A stretch of 64,000 nucleotides of DNA from Variovorax paradoxus (GTDB lineage Bacteria > Pseudomonadota > Gammaproteobacteria > Burkholderiales > Burkholderiaceae_C): NCBI GenBank assembly GCA_016806145.1, contig CP063166.1, forward strand, positions 1,550,001 to 1,614,000, given 5' to 3'. Every line of letters starts with the position of its first letter. Within the stretch, counting starts at the first letter, position 1. This document shows positions 1 through 12,011 of this stretch, in pieces. The notes beneath the pieces were generated by a model. It had not been told where the DNA came from and searched no databases. It saw nothing but the letters and a program-made list of their open reading frames with translations. The position numbers and the translations under genes are program-made.

Positions 1-699
1 GGCGATGCCTCGGATCTGCTGATCAGGTTGCTGAGACCGCACATTCGCGATCCGCAGGTCACGGTGCGAATCCAATCCTTCAGAAGTCGCCGTGCGTACG
101 TGGAAGGCGAAGTTCGCATCCCCGGCTCGCAGATCTTCACGGACGTGCCGATGACGCTGAATGAAGCCATCAACCGAGCTGGTGGCATCACGGCGGCGGG
201 GAATCGGTCTTCGGTCACGCTTATCCGGAATGGCCAGTCCATCCTCATCGACTTGGTCAAGCTGCGCGAGGCCGGCTATGACGGTAACAGCATCCCTCTG
301 AAAAGCGAGGACACCATCCGCGTGGCCAATAGGGAGGACTCCAAGGTCTTTCTCATGGGCGAGATCTTGGCGCCTTTGGCATTGCCCATGCGCAGCAATG
401 GTCGTCTCAGCTTGAGTGAAGCCTTGGGCGAAGCGGGGGGGCCAATGAATGCCACGGCCAGCGCCGGTCAAATTTATGTCATTCGGCAAGGCGCAACGGG
501 CGCCCCCGCGATCTTCAATCTCAATGCCAAGAATCCCGCTGCACTTGCGATTGCGAGCCAGTTTCGTCTGCAGTCTCAAGATGTTATCTACATCGATCCC
601 GTGCCCTTGGTCAAGTGGAACCGTGTTGTCAACCTGATTTTGCCTTCGGCTTCGGTGGCGAATACCGCGAGCGAAATTTATATCAGACATAACAACTGA
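1..699 (+). CDS. wza: Polysaccharide export protein, Wza/GfcE family (C-terminal part)
   Basis: The reading frame is open from the first base, so the start lies outside the window and only about 232 C-terminal residues are present. The visible part has two SLBB-like stretches, around AYVEGEVRIPGSQ and VFLMGEILAP, each followed by the typical 'leading to L(S/N)EA' helix of the family (TLNEAINRAGG, SLSEALGEAGG). Wza-type proteins form the outer-membrane channel through which capsule or exopolysaccharide leaves the cell. It heads a polysaccharide locus that also encodes the partner phosphatase and tyrosine kinase (19274–21954), which supports the assignment. Whether a lipoprotein signal is present cannot be seen here. 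Confidence 0.88.
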   Translation, partial: GDASDLLIRLLRPHIRDPQVTVRIQSFRSRRAYVEGEVRIPGSQIFTDVPMTLNEAINRAGGITAAGNRSSVTLIRNGQSILIDLVKLREAGYDGNSIPLKSEDTIRVANREDSKVFLMGEILAPLALPMRSNGRLSLSEALGEAGGPMNATASAGQIYVIRQGATGAPAIFNLNAKNPAALAIASQFRLQSQDVIYIDPVPLVKWNRVVNLILPSASVANTASEIYIRHNN

Positions 700-826
700 T
701 TGCAGCCCCATTCGTTGCCTGAACGGCGGATACGGTGACTAGGGCTATCAAAAAATCGTTCAGGCGCTCAGGCGAAGTCTTCTGTCGGAGACACGTCGAC
801 AAGTCTTTGGCTTCGGTGTTTTTAGT

Positions 827-3099
<2,273 letters not shown>

Positions 3100-3116
3100 T
3101 GCGGAGCGAGGTCGCC

Positions 3117-3707
3117 ATGGCATACAAAGCCCACCCTACCGCCATCATCGACGAGGGGGCCCGCATCGGCGACGGTTCCCGCATCTGGCATTGGGTTCAC
3201 GTCAGCGCGCAAGCATCCATTGGCGAGGGATGCTCGTTGGGTCAGAACGTCTATATAGGCAACGACGTAACCATTGGCCGGAACGTAAAGATTCAGAACA
3301 ACGTCAGCGTCTACGACGCAGTCACGTTGGAAGACGACGTGTTCTGCGGACCAAGCATGGTCTTTACCAATGTCTATAACCCGCGCTCGGCCGTCACTCG
3401 CAAGGACGAGTACCGCCGCACTGTCGTGAAGCGCGGCGCGACGCTGGGCGCCAATTGCACCATCGTTTGTGGCAACACGGTGGGGGAATACGCCTTTGTC
3501 GGCGCCGGTGCCGTAATCAACAGGAATGTGCCGGCGTATGCACTCATGGTTGGCGTACCAGCCCGGCAAATCGGCTGGATGAGCGAATTTGGCGAGCAAC
3601 TTTCATTGCCACTCGAGGGCGAGGCAGAAGCCGTCTGTGCACAAACCGGTGCGCGTTATGTACTCGAAGGCAACGCCGTGACTAAGTTGGATACAAAGAA
3701 ACCATGA
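3117..3707 (+). CDS. wbpD: UDP-2-acetamido-3-amino-glucuronate N-acetyltransferase, WbpD-like
   Basis: A 196-residue left-handed beta-helix acetyltransferase with many hexapeptide-type repeats (for example [10 protein letters not shown] and [20 protein letters not shown]). It carries the typical WbpD ending [19 protein letters not shown]. Expected to acetylate the 3-amino group made by WbpE. ATG 3117 is preferred over the in-frame ATG at 3099 because a GAGG ribosome site lies about five bases upstream and family members start here. Its stop overlaps the ATG of wbpE, which suggests coupled translation. Confidence 0.9.
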   Translation: MAYKAHPTAIIDEGARIGDGSRIWHWVHVSAQASIGEGCSLGQNVYIGNDVTIGRNVKIQNNVSVYDAVTLEDDVFCGPSMVFTNVYNPRSAVTRKDEYRRTVVKRGATLGANCTIVCGNTVGEYAFVGAGAVINRNVPAYALMVGVPARQIGWMSEFGEQLSLPLEGEAEAVCAQTGARYVLEGNAVTKLDTKKP

Positions 3708-4792
3708 TTGAATTCATCGACCTCAAGACCCAGCAAGCGCGTATCAAGGACAAGATCGACGCTGCCATTCAGCGCGTCCTTGCCCATGGGCAGTACATCC
3801 TCGGCCCTGAAGTCGCTGAGTTGGAGGAAAAATTGGTTGCCTACACAGGCGCTAGGTATTGTATTACTGTAGCCAACGGCACCGACGCATTGCAGATTGC
3901 CCAGATGGCGCTTGGCATTGGACAGGGTGATGAAGTTATTACGCCAGGCTTTACGTACATAGCTACTGCGGAAACCGTGGCGCTGCTGGGTGCCAAACCA
4001 GTGTACGTGGATATTAGTCCGCGAACCTATAACTTGGATCCGATGCTGCTTGAAGCGGCGATTACTTCGCGGACCAAGGCTATTATTCCTGTGAGTTTGT
4101 ATGGACAGTGTGCAGATTTTGACGCGATCAATGCAATTGCTGCTAAGTACGGAATTCCTGTAATTGAGGATGCAGCGCAAAGTTTCGGAGCAACGTATAA
4201 CGGACGCAAAAGTTGTACCCTCAGCACACTTGCATGCGCCAGTTTTTTCCCAAGTAAACCTTTGGGCTGTTACGGGGACGGGGGTGCGATCTTTACCGAT
4301 AATGCCGATCTTGCGAAGGCATGTCGTCAGATCGCGCGGCACGGTCAAGATATACGGTATCACCACATTCGCGTCGGCGTAAACAGTCGCCTAGACACAA
4401 TTCAGGCGGCAATTCTTTTAGCAAAGATGGCAATCTTTCCCGATGAGTTGGCGGCGCGGGAGGAAGTCGCAAACAGATACAATCAACTATTTACGAACAA
4501 TAAAAATGTTGAGAGGCCGTATATAGAGCATTCTAATAGAAGCTGCTGGGCCCAGTATACCGTTAAAGTTCGTGATCGCGAGCGAGCACAGACATATTTG
4601 CGTAAAAATGAGATTCCAACGGTTGTGCATTATCCAATTCCCTTGAACTTGCAGCCGGCAGTAGGAAACGATACCGCCTCGCTCCCTGTTGGTAATTCGG
4701 CTGCCAACTCCGTGTTAAGTTTGCCGATGCACCCCTACTTAGCGCCGGCAATCCAGGAGCGCATTGCTGAGCTTCTAATGCAATTCGAATGA
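3704..4792 (+). CDS. wbpE: UDP-2-acetamido-3-keto-glucuronate aminotransferase, WbpE-like (DegT/DnrJ/EryC1/StrS)
   Basis: A 362-residue PLP-dependent sugar aminotransferase. The PLP-binding lysine is predicted at Lys185 in SFFPSKPLG, followed by GDGGAIF; the cofactor-contact motif NGTDAL occurs near residue 58. With the WbpB-like dehydrogenase it should add the 3-amino group to UDP-GlcNAcA. The ATG overlaps the wbpD stop (ATGA). The first 130–150 bases are GC-rich like the upstream genes, and the rest is clearly AT-richer, so the base composition changes inside the gene. Confidence 0.9.
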   Translation: MIEFIDLKTQQARIKDKIDAAIQRVLAHGQYILGPEVAELEEKLVAYTGARYCITVANGTDALQIAQMALGIGQGDEVITPGFTYIATAETVALLGAKPVYVDISPRTYNLDPMLLEAAITSRTKAIIPVSLYGQCADFDAINAIAAKYGIPVIEDAAQSFGATYNGRKSCTLSTLACASFFPSKPLGCYGDGGAIFTDNADLAKACRQIARHGQDIRYHHIRVGVNSRLDTIQAAILLAKMAIFPDELAAREEVANRYNQLFTNNKNVERPYIEHSNRSCWAQYTVKVRDRERAQTYLRKNEIPTVVHYPIPLNLQPAVGNDTASLPVGNSAANSVLSLPMHPYLAPAIQERIAELLMQFE

Positions 4793-4840
4793 ATATCGCG
4801 GTAGCTTTCGAATTTAATTTGCATCCAGCCGGTTTAAGCA

Positions 4841-6232
4841 ATGAAGCTGTTTAATCTGATTGGCGTAAAAATTGGCAAAGCATTGCCTCAGCGATCTTTT
4901 TTGCGAAGTGTAAGCATTCTCGCCGGAGGCACGGCATTTGCTCAGGCCATTGGCGTAGTTATGCTTCCAATAATTACGCGTATATACACGCCCAATGAAT
5001 TTAGTGTGCTGGCGGTCTATACTTCAATTTTAGCGATTGTGGCGGGTGTGGCGTGTCTAAGACTTGATATCGCAATTCCTTTGCCCAAGAGTGACGCAGA
5101 TGCGGCCAACTTGCTCTCGGTTAGTCTTGTAATTTGTACCATTCTTTCAGTATTTACTGGAGTGGCTGCATTCCTATTCGCCGATCAAGTCATTTTTTTT
5201 GTTAAGCAGCCAGATCTGCGTCCATACATTTGGATGATACCGCTTGGGATATGGCTGGCGAGCACGTATTCTGCTTTCCAATTCTGGGCCACAAGAAAGA
5301 AGCGATATGGAGCCATTGCTAAAACTCGAATAAGCCAAACTGGAAGCAGTGTTTTCGTTCAAATTAGCTTAGGTCTTGGAAGCGCATTTGGCCCCCTTGG
5401 CCTATTGTTAGGTCAAGCTATGAGTAGCGGCGCTGGAGTGTTCGCTCTAGCACGTCTGATGTGGCTGAAGGACAAAAGGCATTTCCGCCGAGTGAGTCGA
5501 GAACGCATGCGCGCTATGTTTATTGCGTATAAAAGATTCCCAAAGTATTCGGCGCTTGAGTCGTTTGCAAATAACGGGGCGGTTCAGTTGCCAGTTATTC
5601 TTATAGCAGCAGTGTCATCTGAATCGGACGCTGGGTACTTATTATTGGCAATGAAAGCAATGGCGATGCCTTTGGGATTGATTGGAGGCGCGGTGTCTCA
5701 AGTATATCTATCACGGGCTCCGGACGAGTGGCGTGCAGGAACACTTCCAACATTTACGCTGAATTCTATTGCGGGGCTGGCAAAAGTTGGAATCGGCCCA
5801 CTAATATTTGCAGGGATAACCGCTCCCATTCTATTTCCAGTATTTTTTGGCACCGAGTGGAGACGCGCCGGCGAGATGGTCGCGTGGATGACTCCTTGGT
5901 TAATCCTGCAGTTCCTCTCCTCGCCAGTGTCAATGGCACTTCACATAACCGATCATCAGCGTGCCGCTCTGGCCCTTCAGTTGGTTGGATTAGTTGTTAG
6001 GCTCGGTTTGACGGCATTAGCGGTCCTGCTGTTGCCTAAATATACGTTTTTTGTTTATGCTATTTCTGGGTTGGTATTCTATTTTCTCTACCTACTCGTT
6101 ATTACTCACGTCGTAGGAATTAAAGGAGTCGAATTGTGTTCCGCTATATTTAGAGAGGGTAGGGTCGTCGCCCTTTGGAGTGGGGCCGGCTTAGTTTTAG
6201 CCCTTGCACTACGACTTGGCCTTTCTCTTTAG
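4841..6232 (+). CDS. wzx: Oligosaccharide repeat-unit flippase, Wzx-like
   Basis: A 463-residue multi-pass membrane protein of the polysaccharide transporter (MATE/MOP) type. The N-terminus SILAGGTAFAQAIGVVMLPI followed by ITRIYTPNEFSVLAVY is characteristic of Wzx-type LPS/O-unit exporters, and around 12 hydrophobic segments are spread along the protein. It should move the undecaprenyl-linked repeat unit across the inner membrane. It is AT-rich like the next five genes, as is usual for the type-specific core of such loci. Confidence 0.87.
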   Translation: MKLFNLIGVKIGKALPQRSFLRSVSILAGGTAFAQAIGVVMLPIITRIYTPNEFSVLAVYTSILAIVAGVACLRLDIAIPLPKSDADAANLLSVSLVICTILSVFTGVAAFLFADQVIFFVKQPDLRPYIWMIPLGIWLASTYSAFQFWATRKKRYGAIAKTRISQTGSSVFVQISLGLGSAFGPLGLLLGQAMSSGAGVFALARLMWLKDKRHFRRVSRERMRAMFIAYKRFPKYSALESFANNGAVQLPVILIAAVSSESDAGYLLLAMKAMAMPLGLIGGAVSQVYLSRAPDEWRAGTLPTFTLNSIAGLAKVGIGPLIFAGITAPILFPVFFGTEWRRAGEMVAWMTPWLILQFLSSPVSMALHITDHQRAALALQLVGLVVRLGLTALAVLLLPKYTFFVYAISGLVFYFLYLLVITHVVGIKGVELCSAIFREGRVVALWSGAGLVLALALRLGLSL

Positions 6233-6332
6233 CACGTTATGGAATAGCAATTCTAGCGCTGGGTAAATGGCGAAGCCAAAATTAAGCGGCCGATTTCATT
6301 AAATCGTACGTTACTCCCATTCTTTACTGACA

Positions 6333-7532
6333 ATGAGCGACAAAGAATCCAAAATCCTAACGGTCGTCCAAATGAACCCGCGTCGACGGTTCTTGACTGC
6401 TAAAGCGATCGCCGATTTAGGAATGCTAAAAAGTATGCATATCCATGCATCAGCAATCGGTCGTGAAAGACGTCTGCAGCGATTTTTGTCGCCGAAAATA
6501 ACGGCTGTAGGTGTAAAAAAAGATCTCGAGAATAACTTCCAATTGACAGGAGATTTCGATCTCCATCTTTATGATTCCTTTACCTCATCCGTCTTAAACA
6601 AAGTCCGAGGCAAATTTCTGCCTTCGGACGCATATGCATACAATAGGGAAATTGTAAAGTCCTTCTGTTTAGCTGCTAATAAGAATATAGCGAAATCCGA
6701 AGATGTCTACGCTTTTTCGGGTTGCGCGCTCGAACTCTTCAGAGAACGAAGCGGCGTAAAAATTCTTGATCAAGTTGCCCTTCTTCCTCTAGATGAGGTA
6801 GCCCTTTTAGAGTCCGATAAAAGGGCCGACCCTGTTTGGGTCCGACATATGAACTATTTGCACCTACGTAACTTGGAGGAGTTGGACCGTGCAGACATCG
6901 TATTGTGTCTTTACAACCAAATCCAAGATAGCGTCTTGAAATATCGTCCCGAAATAAGAACGGCTATCGTTAACCACCCATGTGCGCTTCCTCGAGCCAA
7001 GACTTTCGAGAGCCGGCCTCGGTTGAGGTTCCTATTCGCCGGGACTAAGTCGGTTGGGAAGGGGGTGAACCTGATTGAAAATTGGCTCTTACATTCAAGT
7101 TATGCGGAGAGAGTCGAAGTTTTAATCTGCGGAGGCGACGGAAACTACCCGCTGACACGCCTGAAACATCGACCAAACGTTAAGCTGCTGCCTCATCTAA
7201 AGAAGAGAGATCTCGAGTCGTTATACGCTAGTGTTGATATATGCCTGTTCCCGGAGCAACAAAATGCACTGGGTAATACGGCGTTCGAAGCGATGGAATT
7301 TGGTACACCCGTTCTCGCACGCGTGAACGAATTTATCGACCATAATCACAATGGATTTGTATTTGAGACTAACGCCGATTTCTTTCAGAAAATGGACGAA
7401 ATATCTCAGTTGGACTCTGCTCAACTTTTCCGTGTGGGGCGGGCGGCGCTTAAAATCGCCGAAAATCGATATCTAAATTTTAAGAAAGAATTGAAAGCTG
7501 CAATAAATAGTTCTAAAACTTCCGGTGCTTAA
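6333..7532 (+). CDS. Glycosyltransferase, GT4 family (GT-B fold)
   Basis: A 399-residue predicted cytoplasmic glycosyltransferase. The C-terminal half has the GT4 layout: RLRFLFAGTKSVGKGVNLI opens the second Rossmann domain, and the stretch LFPEQQNALGNTAFEAMEFG carries the EX7E-like donor-binding region near residues 305–325. The acceptor and sugar donor cannot be told from sequence. AT-rich, between wzx and wzy. The ATG at 6333 lacks a strong ribosome site, but no better start is visible. Confidence 0.8.
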   Translation: MSDKESKILTVVQMNPRRRFLTAKAIADLGMLKSMHIHASAIGRERRLQRFLSPKITAVGVKKDLENNFQLTGDFDLHLYDSFTSSVLNKVRGKFLPSDAYAYNREIVKSFCLAANKNIAKSEDVYAFSGCALELFRERSGVKILDQVALLPLDEVALLESDKRADPVWVRHMNYLHLRNLEELDRADIVLCLYNQIQDSVLKYRPEIRTAIVNHPCALPRAKTFESRPRLRFLFAGTKSVGKGVNLIENWLLHSSYAERVEVLICGGDGNYPLTRLKHRPNVKLLPHLKKRDLESLYASVDICLFPEQQNALGNTAFEAMEFGTPVLARVNEFIDHNHNGFVFETNADFFQKMDEISQLDSAQLFRVGRAALKIAENRYLNFKKELKAAINSSKTSGA

Positions 7533-7533
7533 A

Positions 7534-8685
7534 ATGCGAATTACACTAAGGGGTTTTCAGAAAATGATTGTGGCGTTGCTGTTTCTGTGCGGGACGTTGC
7601 TGCATAGTGGGGAGTCGGATTCCAATACCGGGTGGGCGCCGCCTGCGCTAATTGTCCAAATTGGGCAATTTTCAGTATATACGGCATACGGACTTTTGCT
7701 TGTCTGTTTTGTATTAATTTTATTTCAGAGAAATTTTAGGTTCTATGGCGGCGGATATTTCCAGGTGGGAATGGCATATGTTTTCTTACTTGCTATCGCA
7801 GTTGCACATACGGATGACTTGGTCCGATATTTAGTGCTTGCTATCACTTCCATTTGTATCCCTCAAGTACTGCTCAAGCTTCAAAAAAGAAAGGGGCATG
7901 AGGAGGTTATTCTAGACGGAATGCAGGCGTGGGCACTTATGTATACGTTAATCTCGGTGTCCGGATTTCTTATAAACGATGCCCCTAGTGGCAGGTTGAG
8001 CGGGTATATGACAAACCCGAACTCGTTTGGTTTCTCGATGGTCGTTGCCCTATTGGTAAATTTATTTATAGGGCGCTATTCATTTGCCAAAAAAACTGTA
8101 ATCGGATTGGTTGAGTTTTATCTAATACACGCTACCGGATCGAGACTTTCGGTGTTAGCGGCGGCCATCGTAGTTATGTATTGGATTGTTGCGCGTGCGA
8201 GATCCTCTAAGGCGGGATTTGCGCCGTTGGTTTTTTTTGCTATTACTGTGTGTATTTACCTCTTGATTTTTCAAAACCCGAGTGAGGGTGATCGGGGGTT
8301 GCAATTCGCCAGTGCCTTTTCGGATTCGGGGAGAGACATTTTGTATCAGCAGGCAATACAAGGAATTGCACGTAATCCGATTTTAGGATACGGAATGACC
8401 GCGCATGAGCTCATTTTGGGAACAGGTAACGTTCATAGTTCATTCCTTCGACTGGGATTTATGATTGGATTGCCATTGGCTGCGGTATTTTTTTTATTTT
8501 ACGCTTACGGGTTGTTTTCAGTATATAAAATGAGCGCAAAGGGGAGCATGCTGCGGCCTTTCGTGATGGTCATTCCCTTGTTTTTTGTCGGCGAAGATTA
8601 CATTGTAGGGGTCGGGTCGTTTTTTTATTTCGTATTTTTGGCAATGATGGGATTGTCGATACGTGCCCCTGCTGAAATGAATTGA
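7534..8685 (+). CDS. wzy: O-antigen/repeat-unit polymerase, Wzy-like
   Basis: A roughly 383-residue integral membrane protein with about ten hydrophobic segments, no soluble domain and a large periplasmic loop before the last segments (around the stretch SGRDILYQQAIQGIARNPIL). The SGRD…NPILGYG pattern is typical of the O-antigen polymerase/ligase superfamily. It lies between glycosyltransferases in a Wzx-dependent locus, so polymerase rather than ligase is inferred. Wzy proteins are poorly conserved, which limits certainty. The ATG at 7534 follows the previous stop by one base; a GTG at 7525 is an alternative. Confidence 0.75.
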   Translation: MRITLRGFQKMIVALLFLCGTLLHSGESDSNTGWAPPALIVQIGQFSVYTAYGLLLVCFVLILFQRNFRFYGGGYFQVGMAYVFLLAIAVAHTDDLVRYLVLAITSICIPQVLLKLQKRKGHEEVILDGMQAWALMYTLISVSGFLINDAPSGRLSGYMTNPNSFGFSMVVALLVNLFIGRYSFAKKTVIGLVEFYLIHATGSRLSVLAAAIVVMYWIVARARSSKAGFAPLVFFAITVCIYLLIFQNPSEGDRGLQFASAFSDSGRDILYQQAIQGIARNPILGYGMTAHELILGTGNVHSSFLRLGFMIGLPLAAVFFLFYAYGLFSVYKMSAKGSMLRPFVMVIPLFFVGEDYIVGVGSFFYFVFLAMMGLSIRAPAEMN

Positions 8686-8690
8686 TCGGT

Positions 8691-9638
8691 ATGAGCGCAG
8701 CTGCGTTGGGCGTCTTGAAGATGGTGGCAATTTATTCGATTGTCTCGGCTCATGTGGATGTTAAGGAGGGCGCGTCTGGGGTCTTAGCTGTCCTTAAGAC
8801 TGTCTATTATGTTTTTGGGTCAATGGGAGTGGGTTTATTCTTCATTGTCACGGGCTGTGGGGTCGCAGCTCGCCCTAAGAAAATTAGCGCGACCTTCACG
8901 AAGCTATTCTCTTTTTACGCCTTGCCGTGGGTGCTATCCGGTTGCGTTGTTTATTCTTACCTATACTTTAGGAAAGGCGCACCCAATCTTTCCTTGGTTA
9001 ACTTCCTTATTGGCAATGGAAGTTATTTGTATTTCATGCCCGTATTTTTTCTGGTTCTGCTTTTTGGTGTAAGCCTCAGGTTTAGAGTGCTAAGAATCTT
9101 TGCTCTCGTCGCTAGTTTGGCATACACAGTTTCTGGTCAAGCTTTAATGTCTCACGTAATCAGCGAACACTTAAATCCCTTACTATGGATCCCTTATGTC
9201 GTATTTGGATTCGCGCTTGATGCTTCTTCTCGCCAATCACGCAATGTTTTCATAAGTTTAGAGTTCTTATTGATCATAATTTTTGCTCTTTGGGGATTTT
9301 TATTTACTAAAGATCAATTTGTTACGCAAAGCGGTCTCAACTATCAGAGCGCGACCCTCGTTTTCTTGGTGTGTTCAGTTGGCGGAATATTAGTGTCGCA
9401 CAGGAAGCTTCCTCTCGGCTCTTCAATAGACGAGGTTTCCAAAAATACTCTCCTCGTTTATCTATGGCACATGCCCTTAATTGGGGCTTTGAATTTTGCG
9501 TCGAATAATTATGTGAAACCGTTATTTCTTGTGAGTCCTGCGATTGTTTTGGGTTGCTTTTTCTTGCTTCTCAAATTGGCTCGACGTTTCGCTCCTTCAG
9601 CATGGGGGTTGAGACTTCTGGGGGCGCGTTTGCAATGA
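8691..9638 (+). CDS. Membrane acyltransferase, acyltransferase_3 family
   Basis: About 315 residues with roughly ten membrane segments, resembling the OafA/WecH acyltransferase_3 family. An early helix holds IYSIVSAHVD, including a histidine placed like the catalytic His of the family; SMGVGLFFIVTG matches the usual 'vpvFFviSG' segment, and LLVYLWHMPLIG fits the family's C-terminal HxP motif. Likely adds an acetyl or other acyl group to a sugar of this polysaccharide. A TTG nine bases upstream is an alternative start. It overlaps the next gene. Confidence 0.72.
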   Translation: MSAAALGVLKMVAIYSIVSAHVDVKEGASGVLAVLKTVYYVFGSMGVGLFFIVTGCGVAARPKKISATFTKLFSFYALPWVLSGCVVYSYLYFRKGAPNLSLVNFLIGNGSYLYFMPVFFLVLLFGVSLRFRVLRIFALVASLAYTVSGQALMSHVISEHLNPLLWIPYVVFGFALDASSRQSRNVFISLEFLLIIIFALWGFLFTKDQFVTQSGLNYQSATLVFLVCSVGGILVSHRKLPLGSSIDEVSKNTLLVYLWHMPLIGALNFASNNYVKPLFLVSPAIVLGCFFLLLKLARRFAPSAWGLRLLGARLQ

Positions 9639-10801
9639 AATTTGGCACCACATTCGCGCAGGTAGATGAGATATGGTTCTGGCACCAGATCGTTAGTCCA
9701 CATATGGCCTCCCTTGCGGTAGCAATCGCTAAAAAAGGTGTCGTGGTCCGCTACTTTGCCCGATGCGCAATTAGCGAGGAGCGAGCGAGTCAGGGTTGGA
9801 AATCACCGCCAATGCCAGGTGTTGATTTGGTTTATCTGGATTCTTTGGATGATATTAAGCGCGCAATTGATGAATCCTCGAATCGCGTCATTCACGTTTG
9901 CGAGGGCATCCGTGGCAATGGCTTTGTACAGCGCGCCGAAAATTATCTGAAATCTAAGCGTAAGGAATTTTGGATAATTATGGAAACCGTAGATGACAGC
10001 GGTTTCCGCGGCATAGTCAAACGTGCTTGCTACCGTTGGCTTTTTTGGCGATACCGAGCGGTTGTACAGGGATTCTTCGCCATTGGACGCCTGACGGCTT
10101 CTTGGATCGAAAGCCGTGGAGTTTCAAGAGCTAGAATCTTTGCCGCTACGTACTTTCTACCCGAAGAGTCTCTGCCGCCAACTTCTAAAGAGAGGGCCGA
10201 AACAATCTTTAGGTTTATATTCGTGGGCCAACTTATTAGGCGAAAGCAAATAGACATACTCATCGATGCTCTGGCCTCAGTCGCCGCTTTTCATCCAAAC
10301 TTTGAGCTTCGAATTATTGGTGCAGGACCGCTGGAAGAGGTTCTGCGAAAGAGGGCTTCTCAGCTACTAGGTTCACGAGTTTTTTGGGTCGAACAGCTTT
10401 CGATGTCTGAGGTACGTAGAGAGATGAGAGACAGCGATTGTTTAGTTCTGCCAAGCCTCCACGACGGTTGGGGAGTGGTGGTCACAGAAGCGCTAATGGT
10501 AGGAACGCCTGCTATTTGCAGCGACCGGTGTGGCGCTGCAGAGGCGGTAATGGCGAGCGGTGTTGGAGGAGTGTTCCGCAGTAACGATCCCACTTCGCTT
10601 TCGAAACTTCTGTGCCGTCAAATTGAGTTGGGTAGACAAAAATCGTCAGATAGAACGGCGTTGGCTTCGTGGGCCTCGTCATTTGGCGCACGGGTGGGTG
10701 CGGAATATTTGTTGTCAGTTTTTTCGCATCGGCTCGCCGATGCTCCTCGCCCGATTGCTCCTTGGACTAGTTCTCGAAGTTTGCTTCAAAATGATGATTA
10801 G
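9635..10801 (+). CDS. Glycosyltransferase, GT4 family
   Basis: A 388-residue GT-B glycosyltransferase. The second domain begins with FRFIFVGQLIRRKQIDILI; the donor site region is LPSLHDGWGVVVTEALMVG, with the E…E spacing of GT4 enzymes, followed by PAICSDRCGAAE. The ATG at 9635 forms an ATGA overlap with the upstream stop, which argues for translational coupling and against the longer upstream frame. The donor and acceptor sugars are unknown. Confidence 0.82.
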   Translation: MKFGTTFAQVDEIWFWHQIVSPHMASLAVAIAKKGVVVRYFARCAISEERASQGWKSPPMPGVDLVYLDSLDDIKRAIDESSNRVIHVCEGIRGNGFVQRAENYLKSKRKEFWIIMETVDDSGFRGIVKRACYRWLFWRYRAVVQGFFAIGRLTASWIESRGVSRARIFAATYFLPEESLPPTSKERAETIFRFIFVGQLIRRKQIDILIDALASVAAFHPNFELRIIGAGPLEEVLRKRASQLLGSRVFWVEQLSMSEVRREMRDSDCLVLPSLHDGWGVVVTEALMVGTPAICSDRCGAAEAVMASGVGGVFRSNDPTSLSKLLCRQIELGRQKSSDRTALASWASSFGARVGAEYLLSVFSHRLADAPRPIAPWTSSRSLLQNDD

Positions 10802-10835
10802 TTCGACTTCAAGAAATATCGAAGGCAAGGCTGAT

Positions 10836-12011
10836 ATGCTTGCTCCCGGAGATTTGAAAACTTCAATTTTGATATTTGTCGCGTATTATCTGCCCGGCTT
10901 TAAAGCGGGGGGGCCCATTCGCACCATTTCTAATATGGTGGAGAAACTCGGGAGCGAATTTGATTTTTTTGTGGTGACGGCTGACCGTGATTTGGGAGAG
11001 CAAGTCGCATACCAAGGGATCCGTCGAAATAGTTGGCACGAACTGGGCAAGGCATGCGTGTATTACGCTTCCTCCTCAGTGTTTTGGTTTTTCCGCCTTT
11101 TTTCCATCATTAAAAGATTTAATGGTGATATTCTTCATCTAAATAGTGTATTCTCTTTCAGGTTTAGCATACTCCCTATGTTGGTTTGGAGTATCTTAAG
11201 ATCTCGCGGACTAATCGTTATTGGGCCGCGAGGAGAATTTTCTAAGAATGCTCTTCTTTTAAAAAAGAGAAAAAAAAGATTCTTTATCGCGATTGCTCGC
11301 GCCTTTCTTTTGTATAGAAATGTGACTTGGCACGCGTCGACGCAGCACGAGGCCGAAGATATTCGTGATGTAATTGGTAAAGATGCCAAAATTCGTGTTG
11401 CAATCGACATTGCCTGCCCCCCAAAAGAAATAATTTTTTCTCGCAAGATTGCAGGTAGCTTACGAATTGTGTTTGTTTCTCGAATTGCGCCAATGAAGAA
11501 TTTGATTGGCGCAATAGAGATGCTTGAAGCTGCGCCATGCCCAGTTCTTTTTGACGTCTATGGCCCGATTGAGGATGCTGCATATTGGTCTAAATGTCAA
11601 ACTGCTGTGGAGCGTTTGCCTGATCATGTACGGTTTAATTATTGTGGCCCGTTACCAGCGTCCGACGTACATTCGACGCTGACTGAGTACGATGTCTTTT
11701 ACCTGCCTACCTTAGGAGAAAATTTTGGCCATGTGATCGCCGAAGCTCTAGGATGTGGGTTGCCTGTGATAATTAGTGACAAAACACCTTGGCGCGGATT
11801 GCAGCAAAGTAACTTAGGGTGGGATATTCCACTCGAACGCCCGGTGGAGTTTGTGGATGCGATACATCGCTGTTTTTTAATGACTGCCGAAGATCATCTC
11901 GCTTGGCGAGTGCGCATACGAAATTGGGCTTTGTCGAATGTTGGGGGCGGAGAAGCTAAAAAACAAAATCGTGAGCTTTTTTTGAATTTGGAGTTCGCTA
12001 ATGAGCATTGA
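10836..12011 (+). CDS. Glycosyltransferase, GT4 family
   Basis: About 391 residues, GT-B fold. The N-terminal glycine-rich loop follows SILIFVAYYLPGFKAGGPIR, as in WbuB/PimB-like enzymes, and the donor site is LPTLGENFGHVIAEALGCG. ATG 10836 is chosen because an AAGG ribosome site lies five bases before it and the first strand follows closely; ATG 10791, overlapping the upstream gene, is an alternative. The 3' end overlaps the start of fnlA by 11 bases. AT-rich. Confidence 0.8.
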   Translation: MLAPGDLKTSILIFVAYYLPGFKAGGPIRTISNMVEKLGSEFDFFVVTADRDLGEQVAYQGIRRNSWHELGKACVYYASSSVFWFFRLFSIIKRFNGDILHLNSVFSFRFSILPMLVWSILRSRGLIVIGPRGEFSKNALLLKKRKKRFFIAIARAFLLYRNVTWHASTQHEAEDIRDVIGKDAKIRVAIDIACPPKEIIFSRKIAGSLRIVFVSRIAPMKNLIGAIEMLEAAPCPVLFDVYGPIEDAAYWSKCQTAVERLPDHVRFNYCGPLPASDVHSTLTEYDVFYLPTLGENFGHVIAEALGCGLPVIISDKTPWRGLQQSNLGWDIPLERPVEFVDAIHRCFLMTAEDHLAWRVRIRNWALSNVGGGEAKKQNRELFLNLEFANEH